DNA from: an uncultured Clostridia bacterium
GTDB taxonomy: Bacteria > Bacillota > Clostridia > Christensenellales > UBA1242
NCBI GenBank assembly: GCA_934757865.1
Contig: CAKVLS010000007.1
Span: 1 to 47,463 of the forward strand
DNA: 47,463 nucleotides
Reading direction: 5' to 3'
The notes under the pieces were generated by a model. It was not told the DNA's origin. It did no database searches and worked only from the letters and a program-made list of their open reading frames with translations. Both the position numbers and the translations under genes were made by a program. Positions 24,880 to 32,546 of the stretch are shown one piece after another. Within the stretch, counting starts at the first letter, position 1, and each line of letters starts with the position of its first letter.

Positions 24880-25251
24880 ATGGCAGATTTGAACAAAATC
24901 GTTGAAGAAATCAAAACTCTTACAGTTGTAGAAGTTGCTGATTTAGTAAAGAAATTAGAAGAAGAATTCGGAGTAAGCGCAGCAGCAGCTGTTGCAGCTC
25001 CAGTAGCTGGTGGCGCTGCAGCTCCAGCAGCAGAAGAGAAGAGCGAGTTTACAGTAGCTCTTAAAGAAGTAGGCGCTAACAAGATCGCAGTTATCAAAGT
25101 AGTTAGAGAAGTAACTGGTCTTGGTCTATCAGAAGCTAAGGCTCTAGTTGATGGTGCTCCTTCAACTCTTAAAGAGAACGTTCCAACTGAGGAAGCTAAA
25201 GCTATGGAAGCTAAACTTAAAGAAGCTGGCGCTACAGTAGAACTTAAGTAA
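24880..25251 (+). CDS. rplL: 50S ribosomal protein L7/L12
   Basis: L7/L12 recruits translation GTPases to the ribosome. The 123-residue protein has an N-terminal dimer domain (IKTLTVVEVADLVKKLEEEF), an Ala-rich hinge and the C-terminal domain (EFTVALKEVGANKIAVIKVV, GLGLSEAKALVDGAP). AAGGAGA precedes the ATG. A strong terminator follows and rpoB/rpoC are not next, unlike the common order. Confidence 0.98.
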   Translation: MADLNKIVEEIKTLTVVEVADLVKKLEEEFGVSAAAAVAAPVAGGAAAPAAEEKSEFTVALKEVGANKIAVIKVVREVTGLGLSEAKALVDGAPSTLKENVPTEEAKAMEAKLKEAGATVELK

Positions 25252-25274
25252 TTTTAATCTTGTTACAAATAAAA

Positions 25275-25302
25275 AACTCGCAATTATTTGCGAGTTTTTT
25301 AT
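25275..25302. terminator. Bidirectional terminator between rplL and the DUF1540 gene
   Basis: A 9-bp perfect stem AACTCGCAA/TTGCGAGTT with A and T runs on both sides serves two convergent genes. Confidence 0.92.
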
Positions 25303-25307
25303 ACCTA

Positions 25308-25622
25308 TTATGGTTTCATAAAAGTTATACACTTAGCACATTTAGAAATATCTCCTACAGTAATGCCGTTGGCGATACATTGATTATTTTGATTGAATAA
25401 GCATTTTGCATCACAGTCAATGCACAACTTTTTGTTATGCCTATAAGGGGCAACTTTTGGAGGGGTGTCACTCTCAAATATCTTTTTGCTTATGTCCAGC
25501 TCTTTGCCTTCTTCAAAAGAGAAGTCCTCACATATTGTCTTTTTGCTTACCTTGATGTCTTTGGCTCTACAAGTAAGTTTGTCGTTGTATCTACAATCTG
25601 TTTTTCTGCATCTTATATCCAT
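25308..25622 (-). CDS. Tandem DUF1540-like cysteine-rich protein
   Basis: A 104-residue protein made of two cysteine modules. The first (residues 1-35) has the DUF1540 pattern CRKTDCRYN..TCRAKDI..TICEDF. The second (about 67-102) repeats it as CDAKCLFNQNNQCIANGI..CAKCITF. The family is presumed to bind metal and is common in Clostridia; the role is unknown. A GAGG site lies eight bases before the ATG. Its promoter region faces that of rplI. Confidence 0.8.
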   Translation of the reverse strand: MDIRCRKTDCRYNDKLTCRAKDIKVSKKTICEDFSFEEGKELDISKKIFESDTPPKVAPYRHNKKLCIDCDAKCLFNQNNQCIANGITVGDISKCAKCITFMKP

Positions 25623-25691
25623 TGTTATACCTCAGGAGTAATTATTGGCAAATATATAAAAAATATTCAACTAATTGCCAAAATCCAAAGG

Positions 25692-25710
25692 CTGTCAAAG
25701 TGATTGACAG
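25692..25710. promoter_or_regulatory. Palindrome over the rplI -35 box
   Basis: CTGTCAA and TTGACAG form a perfect 7-bp inverted repeat around AGTGA. The right arm is the rplI -35. The left arm reads as TTGACA on the other strand, but no good -10 is seen there. It may be an operator or merely two opposed -35 boxes. Confidence 0.5.
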
Positions 25711-25732
25711 AAAAGCATGTTTTGTTTACAAT
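25704..25732 (+). promoter_or_regulatory. Promoter of rplI
   Basis: TTGACA at 25704-25709, 17 bases, TACAAT at 25727-25732. Confidence 0.85.
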
Positions 25733-25751
25733 AAACGTACGAGGTGAAAAT

Positions 25752-26198
25752 ATGAGAGTAATTTTGAAACAAGATGTAAAGGGCAGCGGCAAAAAAGGCA
25801 ACATCATCACAGTTAATGATGGCTATGCAAAAAACTTTTTGTTAAAGAAAGGACTTGCTGTTGTTGCTAATAATGAGACTTTGGGCGAGAACGCCAGCAT
25901 GAAAGCTTCTATCCAACACAAGATTGACCTAGAGCGTCAAGCTGCTGAGGAACTTGCCGAGAAGGTAAAAGCTGCATATGTAAGAGTAACTCTTAAATGC
26001 GGAGATAATGGTAAAGTCTTTGGTTCAATCACAGCTAAAGAAATTGCCGACAATCTAGCAGAACAAGGCCTTAATGTTGACAAAAAATGTCTTGTACTTG
26101 ACGGACCAATCAAAACTCCAGGTATATATACAATAGGCGTAAAATTATATAAAGATATCCAAACTAGCCTAAAAGTTGATGTTATCGCCGGCAAATAA
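25752..26198 (+). CDS. rplI: 50S ribosomal protein L9
   Basis: L9 binds 23S rRNA near the L1 stalk and helps reading-frame fidelity. The 148-residue protein has the full two-domain form: MRVILKQDVKGSGKKGNI...VNDGYAKNFLLKKGLA (N-domain), a long helix, and a C-terminal domain with GKVFGSITAKEIAD. I start at 25752, where GAGGTG fits; an earlier in-frame start would lie inside the promoter. It stands alone here and not beside rpsR or dnaB. Confidence 0.97.
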   Translation: MRVILKQDVKGSGKKGNIITVNDGYAKNFLLKKGLAVVANNETLGENASMKASIQHKIDLERQAAEELAEKVKAAYVRVTLKCGDNGKVFGSITAKEIADNLAEQGLNVDKKCLVLDGPIKTPGIYTIGVKLYKDIQTSLKVDVIAGK

Positions 26199-26298
26199 TT
26201 AGAGCAGGATTAGTTTTTCGAAATTATAAAATAACTATTTTTGATAACTATTATTTTTTAGAGCGTATGACAAAATGATAAACATAATTAAATAAAAA

Positions 26299-26328
26299 AA
26301 TACAGCAATCATATTTGCTGTATTTTTT
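26299..26328. terminator. Bidirectional terminator between rplI and the YugP-like genes
   Basis: TACAGCAA/TTGCTGTA with A and T runs on both sides; the next gene is convergent. Confidence 0.92.
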
Positions 26329-26345
26329 ATTGCATTTTTATTTTT

Positions 26346-27062
26346 TTAATCTCGACTTCGCCTGCTAAGTGCAACAATCAAGAATCTAAGAAGTGATAGT
26401 ATAGATACTAGTAGTGCTGCAAGATATGTTAGAGCAGCGGCTTTTAGAACTTTTTTAGCACCGGTAAGCTCTGAGTCAGTCAAAGTACCAGTCGCAGAAA
26501 GAAGTTTCAATGCACGGTTTGAAGCATCAAACTCTACAGGAAGTGTTACAAGGTTAACAAATACGCTACTACCGAAAACTATAATACCTGACCATAAGAA
26601 AATGTTACCAATAACAGTATCAGCTACAGAACCAAAGCAAATGATAAGGCCTATCACAACAAGTGGCATAAGCAAAGAACAAGCAAAATTAGTAATAGGT
26701 ATTAGTGTTTGTCTTACTCTTAGCGGAACATAAGATTCTTTGTCTTGCAAAGCATGACCAAACTCGTGGCACGCAACACCTAGAGCAGATACTGAGCTTG
26801 AGTTATAAGTTGCCTCAGATAATGCTATTGTTTTGTGCTTTGGGTCGTAGTGGTCTGTTAGGTTTCCGGATATCATTGTGACGCTTACATCTCCCATGCC
26901 AGCAGCGATTAGTAATCTACGGATTAGCTCGCTAGCTGTTATGCCAGACCTTGCGTCTAGTTTGTCATAAGTGTTAAAAGTTGTTTGGACATTTATCTGT
27001 GCCCAAGATGCTAAGATTAGTCCCGGGATAAGAATTATTCCCATCAAATAGTATTCCCACAT
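26346..27062 (-). CDS. YugP-like zinc membrane protease (second copy)
   Basis: A 238-residue member of the zinc metallopeptidase family typified by B. subtilis YugP (Zn_peptidase_2). The zinc motif HEFGH is at 99-103, preceded by TIALSEATYNSSSVSALGVA. Membrane helices lie at about 4-20, 125-165 and 205-230. The substrate is unknown. It is three bases downstream of a homologous gene, with its AAGGAG site inside the end of that gene, so the two are one operon and a likely tandem duplication that has since diverged. Confidence 0.87.
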   Translation of the reverse strand: MWEYYLMGIILIPGLILASWAQINVQTTFNTYDKLDARSGITASELIRRLLIAAGMGDVSVTMISGNLTDHYDPKHKTIALSEATYNSSSVSALGVACHEFGHALQDKESYVPLRVRQTLIPITNFACSLLMPLVVIGLIICFGSVADTVIGNIFLWSGIIVFGSSVFVNLVTLPVEFDASNRALKLLSATGTLTDSELTGAKKVLKAAALTYLAALLVSILSLLRFLIVALSRRSRD

Positions 27063-27065
27063 AAA

Positions 27066-27764
27066 TTAGTTTCTCCTTCTAAATAGGTTGAGACCTAAAA
27101 TATCTTTTATAAATTCTGCAACATAAGTAAATGCCGCAGCATTGGTAAATTTTTTAGCAATTTTTAATTCTTCATCATTTAATATTTGGTAGTCTTTCAA
27201 AAACCCTAACGCAATAGATGATGCAGAATATTCTATAGGTATAGTGAATAGTTTGAATAAAATGCCCGCTACCAAGACGCCTGCTGAGATGTATAGAGCG
27301 ATAAGTGCGTAGCTAGTGTATTGACCTAAAAGTATAAATACAAGGCTTGCAATAGCAGTAGGTACAACTAGTCTACCAAAGATAGAAACAACCCCGCCTA
27401 CAAATCTGTGAAGATTAAATAGGAAAGTGCTCCTTTTATGCTGGATTGCATGACCAACTTCGTGGCTAACGATAGCCACCGCTGCAACGCTACTATTATT
27501 GAAGGTCGCATCTGATACGGCGATGATTTTTTTTGAAGGTATATAGCAGTCGGTTAACTTGCCATGTATTCTTCTAATATCAAAGTCGAGTTCAAATGTA
27601 TCTCTCAAAAAGTATAATAGAGCAACTGTATTGATACCTTGTCTTGTTGGTGATTTGTCATACTTTTGGAACATGTCCATCAGCCTAGAACCAGCCGAGT
27701 ATATAATGCCAAGTAGCACTGCAAGACAAACTATAACTATAAGAACTATATATATTGGTTGCAT
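27066..27764 (-). CDS. YugP-like zinc membrane protease (first copy)
   Basis: A 232-residue homologue of its downstream neighbour: HEVGH at 101-105 after KIIAVSDATFNNSSVAAVAIV, and the same helix layout (about 4-23, 120-160, 205-220). Both zinc motifs are intact, so both copies should be active. The message looks leaderless: TATAAT ends six bases before the ATG, and no Shine-Dalgarno is present. Confidence 0.87.
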   Translation of the reverse strand: MQPIYIVLIVIVCLAVLLGIIYSAGSRLMDMFQKYDKSPTRQGINTVALLYFLRDTFELDFDIRRIHGKLTDCYIPSKKIIAVSDATFNNSSVAAVAIVSHEVGHAIQHKRSTFLFNLHRFVGGVVSIFGRLVVPTAIASLVFILLGQYTSYALIALYISAGVLVAGILFKLFTIPIEYSASSIALGFLKDYQILNDEELKIAKKFTNAAAFTYVAEFIKDILGLNLFRRRN

Positions 27765-27770
27765 ACAATT

Positions 27771-27799
27771 ATTATATAATGATTTGTATTTTTTGTAAA
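27771..27799 (-). promoter_or_regulatory. Promoter of the YugP-like pair, start site at the ATG
   Basis: On the minus strand TTTACA (27794-27799), 17 bases and TATAAT (27771-27776). The expected transcription start, seven bases further, is the A of the start codon. Confidence 0.75.
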
Positions 27800-27803
27800 T
27801 GTT

Positions 27804-28739
27804 TTACACTTCATTTATGTTCGTTATTTTGCCATTTACTACCTCAAAATCAAAGTCTTTTGCTTCAAAATACTCATTTTTGTCGTATATTAAACACAAT
27901 TTGTCATTATATACATCTTGCTCAATTTTGCAAAAGTCGCCAAAGAAACTTTCTATCTGCGAGTTTGTCAATTTGTTTTTTATATTCTCGCCTAGATAAT
28001 GATTCATTAGGTTAAAGTTTTTTCTTTGGAGAGCTTCGAGAAATGCGTATGGAACAAGCCTTGTATCAGTTATAAGTGAGGGTTTATTATCTATATATAC
28101 ATCTTTTTCTTCAATGCTTGGACTTTGGCTAAAGGTAACTTTTATGCATTTAGCGGACTTGGACATATCATTATAAGGGCAGACTAAGGTTAGAGTTTTG
28201 TCCTTTTCGGTCATAGTTTTTATTTCTCTATACTCAATCTTTTTGACAGATATCTTGCAGTAGATATCTTTCTTTTCGTCAAGAGCTGTGAGAAGAATAT
28301 GATAGTCGCCGTTTATCTTAATAGCCTTTGATACCTTGGCAGGGAAGGGAAGCTCTGCCGTAAAAATATCTTCGCCACTTTTTAGCACAAGCGAAGTTGA
28401 TGCGTGAGTTATAGCTGTATTTAGTATATCTTTTGAGCCTTGGATAGTAGATTTTTGAGTGTCAAGCACTTGGCTATTTGATAGCGTAAAAGGACTAATC
28501 AATATCTCTGTGTGAGAGTTCGGGTATTTAGTAACTTTTGTGCTACTCGTGTTGTGTACAGTCTCTGTGAGTTTAATTATATTAGGAATAGTCTTAGAGC
28601 CGTTGTATTCTTCGCATGTGGGGTAGCATTTGATAATGGTGTCAAGACTCTCAAGAGTTATCTCATCAAGTGGGCTCTCTAGATATTTTGGCTTATCTAT
28701 CTCAAGTATCATTGGCACTTTACATTTTATATGGTACAT
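27804..28739 (-). CDS. Unrecognised 311-residue protein
   Basis: I do not recognise this family. The sequence is strand-rich and soluble-looking, with no signal peptide or clear membrane helix. Residues about 60-150 contain a jelly-roll-like stretch (SSTKVTKYPNSHTEILISPF) and about 115-175 look like a beta domain (TAELPFPAKVSKAIKINGDY). The last 90 residues are a helix-strand region (VPYAFLEALQRKNFNLMNHY). AAGGAGA precedes the ATG. It lies upstream of the YugP pair on the same strand, but that pair has its own promoter. Confidence 0.72.
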   Translation of the reverse strand: MYHIKCKVPMILEIDKPKYLESPLDEITLESLDTIIKCYPTCEEYNGSKTIPNIIKLTETVHNTSSTKVTKYPNSHTEILISPFTLSNSQVLDTQKSTIQGSKDILNTAITHASTSLVLKSGEDIFTAELPFPAKVSKAIKINGDYHILLTALDEKKDIYCKISVKKIEYREIKTMTEKDKTLTLVCPYNDMSKSAKCIKVTFSQSPSIEEKDVYIDNKPSLITDTRLVPYAFLEALQRKNFNLMNHYLGENIKNKLTNSQIESFFGDFCKIEQDVYNDKLCLIYDKNEYFEAKDFDFEVVNGKITNINEV

Positions 28740-28965
28740 ATATATCTCCTTAATAGTATTTTATGAAAAGCGCATTTTTTGTATGATGATTTTGTGAGAA
28801 GTGAGGAATATACTAAGATGTTTTTAATAAGAGACTTAGTCATTTTTATAAGATTTTTGGCAAGATAAGAGAGCTAAAAATAGAGAGATGGAAGATAGAG
28901 CCATATAAAACTCTTTTTTGATTAGAATATTATCTTTTGGCAATAATTTGCAAAAGGAGTTTTTT

Positions 28966-29253
28966 ATGTCGTGGGAAAAATTAGAAAATGATGACCTTTT
29001 GCATGCGGTAAGGAGATGTAAAGATTTAGAGCTTCCTATTGCTAATGCTTTTAGGGCACACGCAGATAAGTATGGCAGAAGTTATAATAGTGTAAAAAGG
29101 CACTATTATGCAATAGCTGCTGGTTATAACAATGTCGTTAATATCGACGAGTACAAAAGACCCAAAATCACCGAAAAAGATTTGGAGGCGTTATTTAGAG
29201 GGCTTGTCAAACTAATTGCCGAGCAAGTCCAAAGTGACAAAAATGGGACATAA
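28966..29253 (+). CDS. Small Myb/SANT-like putative DNA-binding protein
   Basis: A 95-residue protein. I start it at the ATG at 28966 with AAAGGAG seven bases before it. The first 50 residues (LENDDLLHAVRRCKDLELPI...GRSYNSVKRHYY) have the three-helix pattern of Myb/SANT-type domains as in the RsfA sporulation regulator family, with SVKRHYY as the likely recognition helix. The C-terminal 40 residues are helical and may dimerise. Its targets are unknown. It sits just upstream of addBA, on the same strand, with about 80 bases between. Confidence 0.65.
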   Translation: MSWEKLENDDLLHAVRRCKDLELPIANAFRAHADKYGRSYNSVKRHYYAIAAGYNNVVNIDEYKRPKITEKDLEALFRGLVKLIAEQVQSDKNGT

Positions 29254-29286
29254 TGAGGTATGTCGCCAAAAAATCTTAACATATAA

Positions 29287-29315
29287 TTTACTTACCCTGT
29301 CAAAAATGCTAAAAT
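29287..29315 (+). promoter_or_regulatory. Promoter of addBA
   Basis: TTTACT, 17 bases, TAAAAT with an extended -10 (TGCTAAAAT). The leader would be only about nine bases. Confidence 0.65.
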
Positions 29316-29330
29316 GTAAGTGGTGAAATT

Positions 29331-32300
29331 ATGTTAAATATATACACTTGTAGAACACTTTTTGACGGATACGAGCCACTGATGAAAAGGCTAGAGGCAA
29401 ATAGGAAAGCAAAAATTTTTGCTAGCCATATTTTTGTTGTGCCGGACAGATTCACAATGCAGTGCGAAAAGGATATTTTTGAATACCTTAACATAGATAG
29501 TACTTTTGATATAAGAGTACTTACTCTTTCACGCTTTGCGGGAGAGCTTATTGGTGCTGCTAAGGGTGTTTTGTCTAAGCAAGCAAGCACCATGATAATC
29601 CAAAGACTACTTCTAAAAAATAAGAGTAACTTAAAATGCTTTAATAAGACAAAACTAAATTATAGTTTTGCAAGTGAGATTTTTGATACTATCAATCAGC
29701 TAAAAAGTTCAAAAGTTTCGCCAGAAGAGATGACTCTTGAGGGCGAAGATTATTTAGCTATCAAGATGGCGGACATAAGGTTAATCTATGAGGCGTATGA
29801 GAGATATCTCGAAGATAACGGACTAATTGATAGCGCAGATAAGTTTACGCTATTTGAGAGATACTTGCCTAATGCAAAAAATCTAAAAAATACTGCAATA
29901 TACATAAGCCATTTTGACAGTTTCACTAAGCAAGGTTATAGCATCGTCAAAAAGCTAATTTTACACGCAGGGCAAGTTAATATTGCCGTGCCAAAATCAA
30001 ACGGCGAAGTAAACTCACACATATACCTAAATGATATGTATGATAATATAAAAGAGATTGCAATCTCCGAGAATATTGATTTTGCAGAGTTTGAAGTAAA
30101 TAGTAAGTTAAAAGACGATTTTGAGCACATCAAAAATAATTTGTTTGCCTACAAGCCAAGACAAGCGTTTTTGAAAGAAAGAGATATTGAGCTTGCGTGC
30201 TATGATACATTTTTGACTGAGTGCGACTTTGTTGCAAAAAACATAAAAAAACTGATAAATGACGGTGCCCGCCAAAGGGACATTTGTGTTATGTGTCCGG
30301 CTCTTGTAACAAACAAAGACACTATAAAAAAAGTCTTTGACGAGTACGAACTAAATAGCTTCTTTGATATCAGCACCAGCCTTACAGGGCAAGTGTTAGA
30401 TAAGTTTTTTGATGAGATTTTTGCTATCAAAGTCAAGTATTATAAGACCGAAGATATTGTTTCGCTTTTGCACGACCCAGTGCTTGGTATTGATGAAAAT
30501 TATGTTTTTGAGACAGAAAACTACCTAAAATCAATGCAAATTGCTGGCAAAAGTTTGTTTAGAGATAACGAAAAATTAAATGCCCTAAGAAAAGCTTTGA
30601 AGCCTATTATTGACTTTGTCCAAGGGCTTAACGCTAAGGGAAATTATAAATATTATGTAGAGAGTTTTGAAAAGCTATTTGAGACCTTGGAGGTAGAGAA
30701 GAGGCTTGAAGTAATCGCCGACAAGTATCAAAAAAACGGCTACCTAAAACAAGCCAAAATAGTAGAGCAGTTATATCAAAAAACTGCTAATATATTTAGC
30801 ATTGTTAAGGATATTTTTGACGACATAGAGTGTGATATATATGAATTTTATGATGTTGTTAAGAGTGGCTTTGACAGCACTAGCGTATCAACTACTCCTG
30901 TGTCTGTTGATGGCATATTTGTGGGAGACGCAAGCAAGAGTATTATAGGTAGACCAAAATATCTATTTGTTATGGGTGCTCGTGACGGCGACCTTCCGTA
31001 CACTCTTAGTGATTGCGGTATGATAACTGATAAAGAAATCGCAAAAATGGCTAATTTATATAAGTTAGAGCCTACCGTCAATGTTATCAATTTGCGTGAG
31101 AGATTTAAGCTATTTAACTTGCTACTTATGGCAAAAAATAAACTTTTTGTGTCATATTCTAGAGGTAAAAATAATGCTCTTGCGGCAGGATTTTTTACCA
31201 GTCTTCAAAATATGTTTTTGGAGCTAGGTAGAAACGGCAGGCAAAATATAGAAGTTCTAGATGCAGATTATAACTATTTGAGCTTTTGCGAAAAGCTTGG
31301 TGGTAGAAAATCTGCTGGCAAAATTTTGGCGGAAAGACTTCGTAATATAGAAGACGGCATATTGTATTCTGCCCCTCAAGAAACAGGTGCTTTGTTTGAT
31401 GCGATAGCAAAAGACACTCCATATATAGAAGATTACAAAAATTTGACTGATTACAAAAAGTGTTCAAGCCTAAAAACTAATGTATTCTTCGGCAAGGGCA
31501 CAATCAGCGTCTCTGAGATAGAGAGGTATTATTCATGCCCATTTAAGCACTTTGTTGATTATGGGCTTAAACTTCAAGAGAATAAAGTTATATCTTTTGA
31601 CAATATAGAGGTCGGCAACTTCCTTCACAAAGTCGCTGAATTATTTGTCAAAGAAAATATGACTAAGCTTCCTTTTAGTGATGACTTTAAGACAGAAGTC
31701 GATAGAATATTTGATAAGGTTTTACTACTTGACGAGTTTAGCACTATTAAAGAAAATGATAGCAGCACCTTGTCACTAATTAGTATCAAAAAAGAAGCTC
31801 AGCGTATGTGCGAGGCTATCAATTACCAAATCAAAAAGTCAAATTTTAGACCTATACTTACTGAGGCGAGATTTGATGATAACGGTGCTATCAAGGGCCT
31901 AGAGATAACCGTAGGTGATAAGACTCTAAAAATAGTTGGAGCTATAGATAGAGTAGATACATGTCGTGATTATTTTAGAATAATTGACTATAAGACCGGT
32001 AGATGTGATAGCTCGCTAAAAGAACTATATTATGGTAAGAAGTTGCAGCTATATGTTTATCAAGCGGTTGCTCAAAACAGCCTAAAATTAAAGCCAGCCG
32101 GAGCGTATTATTTCCCAGTCAAAAACTCATTTGTTGCGGACGGCGGAAATAAGTTTGAGATATATAGACTAAAAGGTTATACCGAGAGTAGCGAAAGTGT
32201 ACTAAAAGACACCGATTGCGACTTTGAAAATAACACAACTAGCGACATAATCAATGCTATGCGAAAAAAAGATATGTCGCTAAAAGCTTCAAGCGAGGTT

Positions 32301-32546
32301 TTGGACGAAGAGGGGATACTTGCTCTAGCTAGTTATGCATTAGCAATGCTAAGCCTTGGAGTTAAGGAAATATTAGAGGGGAATATTGCCCCTAGCCCAT
32401 TTGTTATAGATGGAAAAAGTGCTTGTGAATTTTGCAAGTACAAAGCAATATGCAGATATGATGAATCTATTGGAGATAAGTCTAGACAAGGCTCAGGCTC
32501 TGTAGATATAGATACACTAAAGGAGAGTTTAAGTGGCAGAGATTAA
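29331..32546 (+). CDS. addB: Helicase-exonuclease subunit AddB
   Basis: AddB, 1071 residues, is the partner of AddA in double-strand-end resection and Chi recognition. The iron-sulfur cluster cysteines are all present: C736 (YYSCPFKHFV) and C1032, C1035 and C1041 (CEFCKYKAIC). The nuclease motif DYKTG starts at 886, with QLYVY after it. The N terminus (IFVVPDRFTMQCEKDIF, VLTLSRFAGEL) aligns with the family, but the Walker A loop normally near residue 10 is missing. addA begins 14 bases before its stop. Confidence 0.95.
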   Translation: MLNIYTCRTLFDGYEPLMKRLEANRKAKIFASHIFVVPDRFTMQCEKDIFEYLNIDSTFDIRVLTLSRFAGELIGAAKGVLSKQASTMIIQRLLLKNKSNLKCFNKTKLNYSFASEIFDTINQLKSSKVSPEEMTLEGEDYLAIKMADIRLIYEAYERYLEDNGLIDSADKFTLFERYLPNAKNLKNTAIYISHFDSFTKQGYSIVKKLILHAGQVNIAVPKSNGEVNSHIYLNDMYDNIKEIAISENIDFAEFEVNSKLKDDFEHIKNNLFAYKPRQAFLKERDIELACYDTFLTECDFVAKNIKKLINDGARQRDICVMCPALVTNKDTIKKVFDEYELNSFFDISTSLTGQVLDKFFDEIFAIKVKYYKTEDIVSLLHDPVLGIDENYVFETENYLKSMQIAGKSLFRDNEKLNALRKALKPIIDFVQGLNAKGNYKYYVESFEKLFETLEVEKRLEVIADKYQKNGYLKQAKIVEQLYQKTANIFSIVKDIFDDIECDIYEFYDVVKSGFDSTSVSTTPVSVDGIFVGDASKSIIGRPKYLFVMGARDGDLPYTLSDCGMITDKEIAKMANLYKLEPTVNVINLRERFKLFNLLLMAKNKLFVSYSRGKNNALAAGFFTSLQNMFLELGRNGRQNIEVLDADYNYLSFCEKLGGRKSAGKILAERLRNIEDGILYSAPQETGALFDAIAKDTPYIEDYKNLTDYKKCSSLKTNVFFGKGTISVSEIERYYSCPFKHFVDYGLKLQENKVISFDNIEVGNFLHKVAELFVKENMTKLPFSDDFKTEVDRIFDKVLLLDEFSTIKENDSSTLSLISIKKEAQRMCEAINYQIKKSNFRPILTEARFDDNGAIKGLEITVGDKTLKIVGAIDRVDTCRDYFRIIDYKTGRCDSSLKELYYGKKLQLYVYQAVAQNSLKLKPAGAYYFPVKNSFVADGGNKFEIYRLKGYTESSESVLKDTDCDFENNTTSDIINAMRKKDMSLKASSEVLDEEGILALASYALAMLSLGVKEILEGNIAPSPFVIDGKSACEFCKYKAICRYDESIGDKSRQGSGSVDIDTLKESLSGRD

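Noticed and set aside
25704..25751. Longer N terminus for L9
   Set aside because: It would begin in the -35 box; MRVILKQDVKG at 25752 is the family start and has GAGGTG before it.
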